Assembly: GCA_945860085.1 (NCBI GenBank)
Contig: CAMAPJ010000028.1
Location: forward strand, 1 to 32,573
Reading direction: 5' to 3'
DNA: 32,573 bases
From: Synechococcus sp. UW140
GTDB taxonomy: Bacteria; Cyanobacteriota; Cyanobacteriia; PCC-6307; Cyanobiaceae
Shown here: one piece after another, positions 24,943 through 32,573 of the stretch
Layout of the letters: each line of letters opens with the position of its first letter
Numbering within the stretch: position 1 is the first letter of the stretch
The notes under the pieces: generated by a model
Told to the model about the DNA's origin: nothing
Database searches by the model: none
The model's input: only the letters and a program-made list of their open reading frames with translations
Translations under genes and position numbers: made by a program

Positions 24943-24977
24943 GGAGCGGGTGTCGGGCGGGCGGGTGGCTAGGGGGC

Positions 24978-25430
24978 TCAGGGCAACGGGGACGGCGGCT
25001 GGCGCAGGGCCCGCTCGAACCGTTTCAGCACCTTGCCACGGCCCCCATGTTGGCTGCGGATCTGCTGGCGGCAGCAGGCGATCGCAAAGCCGTTGGCCTC
25101 CGTTTCAGCCACCTCGAAAATGCTGGCCAGGTTGGCCACCCGGCAGAAGCGGGGCCGGCTTTCATAGATGCGGCAGCGCTGGCCGCCCGTGTCGTAGTGG
25201 CGGCACCAGCCATCGGCTCCCACCATCGAGAGATAGAGCTCCTGCTCCTCGGCATCGAGGGCTTCGAGGGCTTCGGGCCGTTCGCCTGGATCGAGCCTGC
25301 AACAGGCGCCGCAGCCGCTGATGCAGTGCCATTGGAGCCCCTCGGCTGGTTTGCCCTGGCCCGCTTCCCCTCCAGAGGCCTGGAGGGGGCCGCTGGCGCC
25401 CTGGTTCTGAGCCGGTTGGTCCGGGTTCAT
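24978..25430 (-). CDS. YkgJ-like cysteine-cluster protein
   Basis: The 150-residue protein of the YkgJ/zinc- or iron-chelating family has CX3CX2CC at residues 36-44 (HCISGCGACCRLD), then WCRHYD, RCRIYESRPRFCR and a late CC pair. The eight or nine cysteines are arranged as in proteins that hold a zinc ion or an iron-sulfur cluster; no reaction is known. The frame is open upstream, but similarity and the ATG at 25430 support the shorter form; the first 30 residues are a disordered Gln/Gly-rich tail. It precedes the two GDT1 half genes and may share their transcript. Divergent from the UBP zinc-finger gene 153 bases away. Confidence 0.85.
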   Translation of the reverse strand: MNPDQPAQNQGASGPLQASGGEAGQGKPAEGLQWHCISGCGACCRLDPGERPEALEALDAEEQELYLSMVGADGWCRHYDTGGQRCRIYESRPRFCRVANLASIFEVAETEANGFAIACCRQQIRSQHGGRGKVLKRFERALRQPPSPLP

Positions 25431-25583
25431 CCCTGTTTTGAAGCGTGGCTGGTCGCAAGTTAGACGTCTCTGTCCGAGCCAGGGGCCAGGTCTTGAGGGG
25501 CTGGGCGCTTGGGCCACTCCTGCCGGCCCCGGGGGCGAGATCACGCTTGAATAGTCCCTTGCCCATCGAAATCCCTGATCCCA

Positions 25584-25862
25584 ATGGCCCCTTCCGGACG
25601 CCGCCCCTGCGAGCACCTGGCTGCGATCACGGAACTGCCGGAACCGGCCAACCATGTCTGCCAGGAGTGCGTGGACCTCGGCGACAGCTGGGTTCACCTG
25701 CGCCTCTGCCTGGAGTGCGGCCATATCGGTTGCTGCGATTCCTCCAAGAACCGCCACGCCACCGCCCACTACCGCCATACCGGCCACCGCGTGATGCGGG
25801 GCATTGAACCGGGTGAGCGCTGGGTGTGGTGTTACGAGGACGAACAGGCGATCCAGCTTTGA
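25584..25862 (+). CDS. UBP-type zinc finger protein
   Basis: The 92-residue protein is essentially one ZnF-UBP domain. Its ligands include Cys9 and His11, Cys26 and Cys29 (CQEC), Cys42 and Cys45 (CLECGHIGC), Cys50 and histidines 58, 62 and 68 in NRHATAHYRHTGH. In eukaryotes the domain binds the ubiquitin tail; stand-alone bacterial copies are common in cyanobacteria and actinobacteria and their target is unknown. The ATG gives the expected length. It converges on the hlyD-type gene across a large hairpin. Confidence 0.88.
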   Translation: MAPSGRRPCEHLAAITELPEPANHVCQECVDLGDSWVHLRLCLECGHIGCCDSSKNRHATAHYRHTGHRVMRGIEPGERWVWCYEDEQAIQL

Positions 25863-25902
25863 CCATTCTCTGGGCTGCTAATGGCCATCTGTTCTATATT
25901 TA

Positions 25903-25950
25903 CCAAATCGAACATATTGATCAACATTGTGATCAATATGTTCGATTTGG
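25903..25950. terminator. Perfect 21-bp-arm hairpin between convergent genes
   Basis: Arms 25903-25923 and 25930-25950 are exact reverse complements around a six-base loop (ACATTG). The stem is AT-rich, unlike the DNA around it, with TTT following on the plus strand. It sits between the converging UBP gene and hlyD-type gene, so it can stop transcription from both sides. A tiny mobile element is an alternative. Confidence 0.7.
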
Positions 25951-26019
25951 TTTCCCTGTGCCTTGCGGCTGAATCTCAAGGTTGAATTGCCATCAAGAGG
26001 CTCATTGCTGGCATGGATT

Positions 26020-27183
26020 TTACAGTTGCTTAAGGGTGTCGGTTTTGTCCTTGAATTCACCCAGTAGCAATTGCAGCCAGGTTACCTTGCGTAGCTTGAT
26101 GTTGGCTGTGAGGGACATGCCAACTTGCAGGGGTAGTTTCATGCCGGATTTCAGTTTCAATTGCTGGGAATCCAGGGCAATCATGGCTGGGAAACGATAG
26201 GTTTTGTGCTGTTCATCTGGTGGCAAGGCGTCGGAGCCAATCGATTTCACCTTCCCCTCCACCACGCCGAAGTCGTTGGAAGGGAAGGAATCGATGCTGA
26301 TGTCCACGGGCTTGCCCAGGCGGACAAAGCCGATGTCCTTGCTTTCAATCTCCACCTTGGCCTGTAGGGCGTCATAGGGAACGATCTTCATCACCGGTTC
26401 ACTGCCCTGGGCCACAAAACCAACGCCAGTGGGCTTGAGATCAAACACAATCCCATCAACGGGTGAGCGAATATCCTGATAGCGGATGTTGACATCAAGC
26501 TCAGTAAGTTTGCTGCGTAATTCAGCTAATTCGCCATTGAGCTGCTCTACGGCCTGCTGGAGAATCGCCAGCTGTCGCAGACGATCTACCCGGCTTTTAG
26601 CAATCTCGCCTTCGACCTCACGCACCTTATTGCGTTGCTGCAAGTATTGTAATTCAGCTGAAGCGCCTACTTTCTTAAGGGTTTCCAGTCGATCGAGAAT
26701 CTCTCGCTCTAGGGTCAGATTCTGTTGCAGAACTGCCTGCTCAGTTTCGTTGAGATCCAGATAGCGACTCAGCTCCACCTTCTTAAGGGCCAGCTGCTGC
26801 TCCTTGGCGGTGATTGATTGTCGGGTGCGGGCTTGGCGATCGAGGCTGGCTTCGTTATCGAGTCGCAATAACACCTGACCCTTGCTCACCCGTTCGCCAT
26901 CCTTGACCAGCATGGTATCGAGCACGCCTCCCACGGGCATCTGCACGATCTTGACATCGCCGATCGGTTGCAGTTTGCCGGTGGCCAAGAGCACCTCATC
27001 GGTTTTGGCAAAAGCAAGCCAGGCCAGGGCCGAACCGGTGGTGGCAATCAGGGCCCAGGTGATCGTTTTGGCCAGGAAATTGGATTGCTGCAACACCATC
27101 TCCTCATGGCTGCTTTTCACCCGCCGTTCCAAGGCATTCTGGGCGGCGCGCACAATTGCGCCGGGTTTATTGAATTGGGACAT
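26020..27183 (-). CDS. HlyD-family membrane fusion protein of a type I secretion system
   Basis: The 387-residue adaptor has one inner-membrane helix at about residues 40-60 (ITWALIATTGSALAWLAF), then a lipoyl-like strand motif (VGGVLDTMLVKDGERVSKGQVLLRLDN). A long coiled coil follows at about residues 105-225, and the second lipoyl half with RYQDIRSPVDGIVFDL leads into the beta-barrel domain. It links the inner-membrane ABC exporter to a TolC-like outer-membrane channel, which is not in the window. The ATG at 27183 shares one base with the exporter stop (TGATG), so the two are translationally coupled. The gene is visibly less GC-rich than its neighbours. Confidence 0.92.
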   Translation of the reverse strand: MSQFNKPGAIVRAAQNALERRVKSSHEEMVLQQSNFLAKTITWALIATTGSALAWLAFAKTDEVLLATGKLQPIGDVKIVQMPVGGVLDTMLVKDGERVSKGQVLLRLDNEASLDRQARTRQSITAKEQQLALKKVELSRYLDLNETEQAVLQQNLTLEREILDRLETLKKVGASAELQYLQQRNKVREVEGEIAKSRVDRLRQLAILQQAVEQLNGELAELRSKLTELDVNIRYQDIRSPVDGIVFDLKPTGVGFVAQGSEPVMKIVPYDALQAKVEIESKDIGFVRLGKPVDISIDSFPSNDFGVVEGKVKSIGSDALPPDEQHKTYRFPAMIALDSQQLKLKSGMKLPLQVGMSLTANIKLRKVTWLQLLLGEFKDKTDTLKQL

Positions 27184-30152
27184 CAGGCTGCCTCCTGTTG
27201 GCAATAAAGGGCGTAGTAGCGGCCGCGGCGTTCTATCAGTTCATCGTGGGTGCCGGTTTCAACGATGGCGCCCTCATGCATCATCACGATCATTTGGGCG
27301 CGGCGAATGGTCGTGAGCCTGTGGGTAATGAAGAACACCGTGCAATGGCTGAGGTTGTCAAGCAGGTTGTCGCAGACCCGCCGTTCAGTGTCGTAATCGA
27401 GGGCGCTGGTGGCCTCATCAAGAATCAGCAGGCGGGGATTGCTGAGCAGGGTGCGGGCCAAGGCCAGCCGTTGGCGCTGACCGCCGGAGAGACCGGCGCC
27501 GCGCTCACCGACGCCACTGCTGTAGCCGCTGGGCAATTCCATGATGAAGTCATGGGCGCAGGCCAAGCGGGCCGCCTCCATAATCGCGTCGCTGCTGGCG
27601 TCGGGATCGGTGAGGGCGATATTCTCGGCCACCGTGCCGTTAAACAGCAGGGGCTCTTGCGGCACCATCCCGATCTGGCGGCGTAGGGAATAGAGCTCTA
27701 CTTTGTCAATGTCGTAGCCATCAATCTGGATGCGGCCGCTGGTCGGCGCATAGAGCCGGGGCAGCATCTTCGTGAGGGTGCTCTTGCCGCTGCCACTCTG
27801 GCCCACCACCCCCACAAAGGTGCCGGCCGGAATGACCAGATCAATGTGTCTGAGTATCTGGGGACCTGAGGGATTGAAGGAGAAACACAGATCCTCAAAC
27901 CTTACCTCGCCCTTGATCGGGGGCAACGGAATTTTTTGCTTGTCGCTGTCATCGGATTCCTCGGGGGTATCAACCACATCGGCCAAGCGCTCAAACGACA
28001 CTTTCAGTTCCTGGATGTTCTGCCAGATGCCGGAGAGCCGCAGCAGAGGCTGGGTGACATAGCCGGAAATAATGCGGAAGGCGATCAACTGGCCCAGGCT
28101 CAGCTCGCCCTGTAAAACCATGGAGGCTCCCACCCAGAGCACCAGCAGCTGGGAGAGCTTTTGCAACACCTGGGAGGTTTCGGTGAGGGCCGTGCCGGTG
28201 ATTGTTTTCTCGAAGGTGCGCGAAACGTATTTGCTGTAGAAGTCTTGCCATTTCCAGCGGCTAATCATCTCGACGTTCTGGGCCTTCACCGTTTGAATGC
28301 CGGTCAGAACCTCAACGAGGTGACTCTGGGAGCGGGCATTCTCTTCGGAAGCATCGCGATACTGGCGCCGAAACAGGGGCGCACCGACAATCGTCAGGCC
28401 AATCTGAATCGGCAGCACACTCAAGGCGATGGCTGTGAGCAGCAGGCTGTAGAACACCATCACGACGATGTAGATCACCGAGAAGGCCGTGTCGAGCAAG
28501 GTGGTGAGCGCCTGGCCGGTGAGGAAGCTGCGGATCTTCTCTAACTCGGCGATGCGGGTGCTCAGTTCGCCCACCGGCCGGCGGTCGAAGTAGCTGAGCG
28601 GCAAGCGCAGCAAATGGTCGATCACCTCTGAACCCAGCCGCAGGTCGATGCGGTTGGTGGTTTCGGCAAACAGGAAGGTGCGCAAGGAGCCAATGACTCC
28701 TTCCATTAAGGTCACCACCACCAGGGCAAAACCCAGCACCTGCAGGGTGTCGAGGCTGCGCTGGTTGATCACCTTGTCGATGATCACCTGAATCAGCAAG
28801 GGGTTGGCCAGGCTGAACAGCTGCACCACAAACGAGGCGATCAACACCTGGCTGAGTACGCCCCGATAGCGCTTTAGGGCAGGCCAGAACCAGCTGAAGT
28901 TGAAGCGTTGCTGCTGGCTGGTATTGCTGCGCTCGAGCAGCAGCAATTCAATGCCTTCAGGGAAGGCCTCCCCAATGTCCTTGGGCCCCAGTTCGACCCA
29001 GCCCTCGCGCGGTGAGGCCAGCAGCAGGCCCCGGGCATTGGAGCTGCGCAAGACCGCAAATCCCGACTGCCAGGGGATCAGGGCCGGAGTTTGCAGCCGT
29101 GTTCCCTGGCTGGCTGGCACCTTGATGCCACTGACATGCAGGCCCATCAAGGCGGCGATGTTGCCACAGAGTTGCAGATCGGGAGCCTGACCGCGGCGTA
29201 GGGCATCGCGCAGGATCTTGTCGATCGCATCACGGCGGAAAGGCAGTTTCAGTTCGGCGGCCAGCATCTGGAAGCAGGCCAGGGTCTCCTCCAGTGGTCC
29301 ATTGCCCCGCAGCAGGGTGAAGCTGGGGCGATCGCGCTGACCGAGATCCAAGCCCGAGGCCAGGGGTGGCAAGGCCACGGCTTCGGCGTAGGTCGCCGGT
29401 TCAGTGGTGGCCAGGTCGCCGGAGGTTGCGTTATCGGAGCCGGTTTCAGGGCGATCCAAGGAGCCATCGCCAGCTGCGTCGAACAGATCAGCGGGCAGGG
29501 CGATCAGCCGGGGCGGCAGGGGCGGCAGGCTGGTGGGTACGCCGCTGGCCGGATCAAGCCGGGCACCGAGGGGGTGGGATTCGAGGTTGTGGCTGGCGAC
29601 CAGCAGTTGCATCGAGGGCGGCAGTTCGGCCAGACCGGCCTCCGTGGCTGGTACCAGCCGGGCACCCTGCTTGGCACGCTCAAGTAGGGCCGTCATGGCG
29701 CCCGAGCCCAGGGGGCGACGCTTCAGCTGCAGGGCGATCAAGGCCACCAACTCGGCGCTGAACAGGTGGTCGGCGCACCAGGCAGCAAAACCCTGCTCGT
29801 TCTGAAGCAGCTCCAGCACCAAGCCATCGGGCAACACGATCACGTCCACCCCTAGGGAGGCGCTCACTTCTTCGCAGGGGGCGGCCCGCAGCAGGGAGGC
29901 CAAGCCCACCAGTTCGCCGGAACCCAATTTGGCGACCGTGCGCAGGCGCCCCTCCGTGCGCGCTAGAAGTCGCGCCTCTCCGGACACGATCAGCAAGACC
30001 TCACTTGGGATCAGGGCGCCGCTGCAGAGCACCTGGCCAGGGCCATAGCTGCGCTCGCTGCTGGCCTCCTGAAGGCGCCGTCGTCCCGGGGCGGAGAGGG
30101 CGACAAAGGCCGGATGGTCGCTCAGCAAGGGATGGGGGGCGGCCTGGGTCAT
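27183..30152 (-). CDS. Type I secretion ABC exporter with cyclic-nucleotide-binding-like and degenerate C39-like domains
   Basis: This 989-residue exporter has four parts. Residues 10-135 resemble a cNMP-binding domain (RSYGPGQVLCSGALIPSEVL). A linker follows, then a C39-peptidase-like domain at about 290-430 that seems to lack the catalytic Cys in its QxxxxDCG position (only QLCGN is nearby). A six-helix exporter domain covers about 440-720. The ATPase has Walker A GQSGSGKST at 784, signature LSGGQRQR at 888 and Walker B LLILDEATSALD near 908. A dead C39 domain suggests a chaperone-like role in holding a non-cleaved substrate, as for RTX-type exporters. The ATG at 30152 was preferred to an upstream start because similarity begins there. 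It is translated together with the HlyD-type gene. Confidence 0.92.
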   Translation of the reverse strand: MTQAAPHPLLSDHPAFVALSAPGRRRLQEASSERSYGPGQVLCSGALIPSEVLLIVSGEARLLARTEGRLRTVAKLGSGELVGLASLLRAAPCEEVSASLGVDVIVLPDGLVLELLQNEQGFAAWCADHLFSAELVALIALQLKRRPLGSGAMTALLERAKQGARLVPATEAGLAELPPSMQLLVASHNLESHPLGARLDPASGVPTSLPPLPPRLIALPADLFDAAGDGSLDRPETGSDNATSGDLATTEPATYAEAVALPPLASGLDLGQRDRPSFTLLRGNGPLEETLACFQMLAAELKLPFRRDAIDKILRDALRRGQAPDLQLCGNIAALMGLHVSGIKVPASQGTRLQTPALIPWQSGFAVLRSSNARGLLLASPREGWVELGPKDIGEAFPEGIELLLLERSNTSQQQRFNFSWFWPALKRYRGVLSQVLIASFVVQLFSLANPLLIQVIIDKVINQRSLDTLQVLGFALVVVTLMEGVIGSLRTFLFAETTNRIDLRLGSEVIDHLLRLPLSYFDRRPVGELSTRIAELEKIRSFLTGQALTTLLDTAFSVIYIVVMVFYSLLLTAIALSVLPIQIGLTIVGAPLFRRQYRDASEENARSQSHLVEVLTGIQTVKAQNVEMISRWKWQDFYSKYVSRTFEKTITGTALTETSQVLQKLSQLLVLWVGASMVLQGELSLGQLIAFRIISGYVTQPLLRLSGIWQNIQELKVSFERLADVVDTPEESDDSDKQKIPLPPIKGEVRFEDLCFSFNPSGPQILRHIDLVIPAGTFVGVVGQSGSGKSTLTKMLPRLYAPTSGRIQIDGYDIDKVELYSLRRQIGMVPQEPLLFNGTVAENIALTDPDASSDAIMEAARLACAHDFIMELPSGYSSGVGERGAGLSGGQRQRLALARTLLSNPRLLILDEATSALDYDTERRVCDNLLDNLSHCTVFFITHRLTTIRRAQMIVMMHEGAIVETGTHDELIERRGRYYALYCQQEAA

Positions 30153-30373
30153 GGTTTGGGTATGGCAGTTGGCGGCGTGGGAACCAAGTTCGCGGGGCAG
30201 GGGTGCCAACCGGAAACATTGGATGGGCTGGTGTGGTGCTAGCCGACGGGAGCTCGAATGCTGCACCAAAGCCGTCTTTCAGTAGGAACCCCAGCTTCAG
30301 CTGTGGATCCTGGCTCGGTTATGGGTCGGGGCTGACCTAACGATTGGCAGGAGTGCCCTGGGCGCACCTATAG

Positions 30374-30382
30374 AAAGGAGGT
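30374..30382 (+). promoter_or_regulatory. Strong Shine-Dalgarno-like sequence with no start codon after it
   Basis: AAAGGAGGT is fully complementary to the 16S rRNA 3' end, yet no ATG, GTG or TTG follows within 15 bases. TATAGA overlaps its start and looks like a -10 box. It may be the relic of a lost gene start. Confidence 0.4.
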
Positions 30383-30692
30383 ATCTGAAAGCGCTGCAAC
30401 CAGAAGCAATTAATAACACTCTAGAACACGATCCCTGGTTGTGGAACTCTGGCGCCTGGAGTCCCCTGGCGACAGGGCACGCCAGGCGTCGCGAACACGC
30501 GAACAACAGTTGCATCACTGGACAGCACTGGGGCACAGCACCAGCACGGCAACCAGGCCACCACTAGGCGCCGGTTGGGGGCGCTGCACGGTCCTTCCAG
30601 GGGCAAGCCATGTTCAAGGAAGATGGCTGGTGCAGGGCAATCCGGCTCCCAGGGCTGGCCCAGACGCTGGGCTTCGGGCCAAGGATCTGGTT

Positions 30693-30776
30693 ATGAAACT
30701 ATTAACGATTGGCCTGCTCTCCGCTTTGCTGGGGCTGATCGAGCGGCGCCATTCCGGGCGCTGGGTGCTCGCTTGA
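30693..30776 (+). CDS. Possible 27-residue small membrane peptide
   Basis: ATG at 30693 follows AAGGA by seven bases. The peptide starts MKLLTIGLLSALLGLIERRH, a single hydrophobic helix followed by basic residues, then ends after SGRWVLA. It could be a genuine small membrane protein, or a signal-peptide relic of a lost gene. The evidence is only the ribosome site and composition. Confidence 0.3.
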   Translation: MKLLTIGLLSALLGLIERRHSGRWVLA

Positions 30777-30945
30777 CCCTCTAGGCCATCAGCAACCGGG
30801 CCAGACTCAATCCCGGGTAAACCCCTGCGGCCCAACTGGCTGCAACAGGCTTGGCTAAGGGCTTTCGACCAAGGCCTGGGCGCCCGGCGGCTTGGGGGGT
30901 AGCCACGTTGACTCTGGCTAGGTTTGGGTTGTTGGCGTTCCGCCC

Positions 30946-31521
30946 ATGGCCAGTTCCAGCCTGCGCGTCACCCAGGGCCCGGTTGGACAGAAGCGCAGTG
31001 GCCAGGGTCCGCTTGTCCGGGCGGGCGCCCAGGCCCTGCTCGCCCTTGTGTTGGCACGTTCGACCCAGGCCAGCCCGACCCAGGCCAGTCCGATCAAGGT
31101 CATTCCGACCCGGCTCAGCCCGATCCAAGTCCCGAGTGCCCCTGCCCTGAGTGCCCCGGCTTGGCCCCCCCCTGCCAGGCAGCTCCTTGCCGAAGCGGCG
31201 CCGATCCCCCAGATTCCCAGGGATAACTGGAAAGACTGCAGCTTCAACGACCGGTTGATTGGCTGCCAGGACCGGGAGCTGCCTGAGGGGGTGCGTATCG
31301 ACTGGCGCGATGGCCGCTCGATGACCTATCAACTGATTCGGGAGGGGTTCCCCCTGTCCTTGCTGCGCGATCGCCATGGCGGCCTATGGCAGCGAGAGCT
31401 TCTTGTGCAAGGCAATGGGGTGTACACCAACAGGGCCAATGCCAACCGGATCGTGGTGCCCCTGCGCTTCCCCTGCAAGTCGCCCCTAGTGGGCGAGGTC
31501 GGCTACTGCCGGCGGCCCTAG
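30946..31521 (+). CDS. Conserved cyanobacterial secreted protein of unknown function
   Basis: The 191-residue product has a conserved C-terminal domain from about residue 93: NWKDCSFNDRLIGCQDREL, then VRIDWRDGRSMTYQL and a final CKSPLVGEVGYCRRP. Four cysteines fit two disulfide bonds outside the cytoplasm. The N-terminal 90 residues contain a hydrophobic stretch (AQALLALVLA) that could be a signal sequence and a Ser/Pro/Ala repeat region, so the true start may be later or different. No function is known. It lies between a type I secretion pair and a porin gene on the plus strand. Confidence 0.6.
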   Translation: MASSSLRVTQGPVGQKRSGQGPLVRAGAQALLALVLARSTQASPTQASPIKVIPTRLSPIQVPSAPALSAPAWPPPARQLLAEAAPIPQIPRDNWKDCSFNDRLIGCQDRELPEGVRIDWRDGRSMTYQLIREGFPLSLLRDRHGGLWQRELLVQGNGVYTNRANANRIVVPLRFPCKSPLVGEVGYCRRP

Positions 31522-31653
31522 GGGGCCGCAGAGACCACGGCGAGGGCTTTGATTGTTGCAACGACGATCGCGCCTGGGGGCCCATCCGCTCAGGTGCTGC
31601 AATTCTGTGGCTAATTTGCGGCGTGTTCCAAAACCAATGGTTGTTGAGCTCTG

Positions 31654-32430
31654 ATGATGCATCGCTGCCGGCTGTTGGTTGGCCCAGCTCTGGGCTGCTT
31701 TGCCACCACCCTGGTTGCCAGCCCAGTCAGCGCCGCCCCAGCCAGCCTGGCCACCGCCGTCTCCAGGCTGGGTCGCTACGCCGACCCCCAGTCCCAGATC
31801 AGCAGCATCAACCAGCTCAGCGATCTCCAGCCCAGCGACTGGGCTTACCAGGCCCTTAACGCCCTGGTGGAGCGCTACGGCTGTGTAGTGGGTTACGCCG
31901 ATGGCACCTTCTCCGGCGGTCGGGCGATTAGCCGCTTTGAGGCCGCGGCCCTGCTCAACGGCTGTTTGGAGCGGGTTACTGAAACCACTGATGCCCTCAA
32001 AAAGCTGGTGCAGGAGTTCGGCCCGGAGTTGGCGATCCTGAAGGGGCGCCTCGATGGGCTCGAGGGCCGTGTTGGGGCTCTTGAGGCCAGCCAGTTCTCC
32101 CCCACCACCACCCTTTCGGGCCTGGCGGTGTTTGTGCTGGGGGGCAACCGGTTCCTGCACACGGGTCCGGTGACCAAATCCAGCCAAACCCTGCCCAGTG
32201 GCACCACGATTAATTACGACCTGGAGCTGGCCCTCAACACCAGTTTCACCGGCAAGGATCTGTTGCGCACGGTGCTGCGGGCCGGCGACTTTGGCGCGAG
32301 CCCCTTTGGCTCCACGCCCTTTGCCGGAATACAGAACTTCCCGTGGCTCTCCCAGCTGGAAGCCTCCTTTGAAAGTGATGCGGGCGCCAACATCGTGGCG
32401 ATCGACAAACTCTTCTACCAATGGCCCCTA
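31654..32430 (+). pseudogene. SLH-domain outer-membrane porin, truncated
   Basis: The frame starts with a signal peptide (cleavage probably after PVSA at residue 27). One SLH domain at about residues 53-110 (INQLSDLQPSDWAYQALNAL, then GYADGTFSGGRAISRFEAA) anchors the protein to the cell wall. A coiled coil at 112-146 and the beginning of an OprB-type beta barrel follow. Complete cyanobacterial porins of this kind have around 450-550 residues; this one ends at 264 soon after DKLFYQWPLG, a normal barrel segment. The last codons (GVCCQ) are foreign and the following DNA does not resume the porin in any frame up to the window end. The gene is therefore probably interrupted at about 32425-32433. 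Confidence 0.8.
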
Positions 32431-32573
32431 GGAGTTTGTTGCCAATAGAGAAGCAGCCTGCCTGAGACGGCGTACGGCAGCACTGAGCAGGACCGCTGCG
32501 GCTCTGTTCTGCTGCCCTAGGTGCCCATTGAGACGAGCCTCAGACAGCCCTGGCCACTCTGACCACGGCCACT
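32428..32573 (-). CDS. C-terminal end of an unknown protein, possibly a transposase
   Basis: Reading the minus strand from the window edge, a frame is open for 47 codons and stops with TAG at 32430-32428, exactly at the porin break. Its last residues include LSEARLNGHLGQQNRAAAVL and an Arg/Ala-rich helix. The position at the break suggests the 3' end of an inserted element, but no known transposase motif is within the visible part. Confidence 0.35.
   Translation of the reverse strand, partial: WPWSEWPGLSEARLNGHLGQQNRAAAVLLSAAVRRLRQAASLLATNS

Larger units (their letters stand above)
30153..30945. other. Stretch with no convincing gene between the ABC exporter and the secreted protein
   Basis: Nearly 800 bases. 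It must hold the exporter promoter on the minus strand. It also contains a perfect anti-16S match (30374-30382) and a 27-codon frame (30693-30776). Longer open frames on both strands lack recognisable motifs. I see no tRNA, terminator or transposase fragment. Confidence 0.5.

Noticed and set aside
25431-25787. Upstream extension of the YkgJ-like frame
   Set aside because: It is antisense to the UBP zinc-finger gene, and the ATG at 25430 gives the normal family length.
1-32573. tRNA, rRNA and CRISPR array
   Set aside because: No TTCGANNC arm with a matching acceptor stem, no rRNA segments and no regularly spaced repeats with unique spacers were found by eye.

Overview
The window is about 32.6 kb of very GC-rich bacterial DNA that reads as a picocyanobacterium of the Cyanobium/Synechococcus type. 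The evidence is: acsF (aerobic chlorophyll cyclase); DUF2996 and DUF6464 genes, which are largely cyanobacterial; two half-size GDT1 manganese-transporter genes side by side; an SLH-domain outer-membrane porin; and repeated copies of the cyanobacterial HIP1 octamer GCGATCGC. No rRNA, tRNA or CRISPR array was seen.

Layout. 1-2240: the 3' part of larC, then a flippase-like membrane protein overlapping it by 4 bases and ending at a good intrinsic terminator. 2325-8896: a complete seven-gene Nit1C cluster. The flavoprotein gene nitH is divergent and frameshifted; nitB, nitC, nitD, nitE, nitF and nitG run forward. 8897-10069: a conserved two-ended protein of unknown function on the minus strand. 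10142-12903: a TerC-family gene, a DUF6464 gene and a DEAD-box RNA helicase with no ordinary start codon. 12955-14338: a family 2 glycosyltransferase and about 650 bases with no convincing gene. 14339-19463, all minus: acsF, tldD, pmbA, fmt. 19584-24942, mostly minus: DUF2996, a LapA-like membrane protein, ubiX, an RNB-family protein whose catalytic residues are missing, and two half-size GDT1 genes. 24978-25862: a YkgJ-like cysteine-cluster protein and a divergent UBP zinc-finger protein. 25903-25950: a perfect 21-base-arm hairpin between convergent genes. 26020-30152: an HlyD adaptor and a three-domain ABC exporter forming a type I secretion pair. 30153-32573: a nearly gene-free stretch, a secreted conserved protein, and an SLH porin cut off where a different sequence begins, probably the end of an insertion sequence.

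Functionally the window mixes housekeeping (initiator-tRNA formylation, chlorophyll synthesis, prenyl-flavin synthesis, metal handling) with accessory loads (Nit1C, type I secretion, porin). The points most worth following are the frameshifted nitH in an otherwise intact Nit1C cluster, the four phased 11-bp repeats before the nitrilase gene, the RNB protein that looks catalytically dead, the helicase lacking a normal start, and the interrupted porin.
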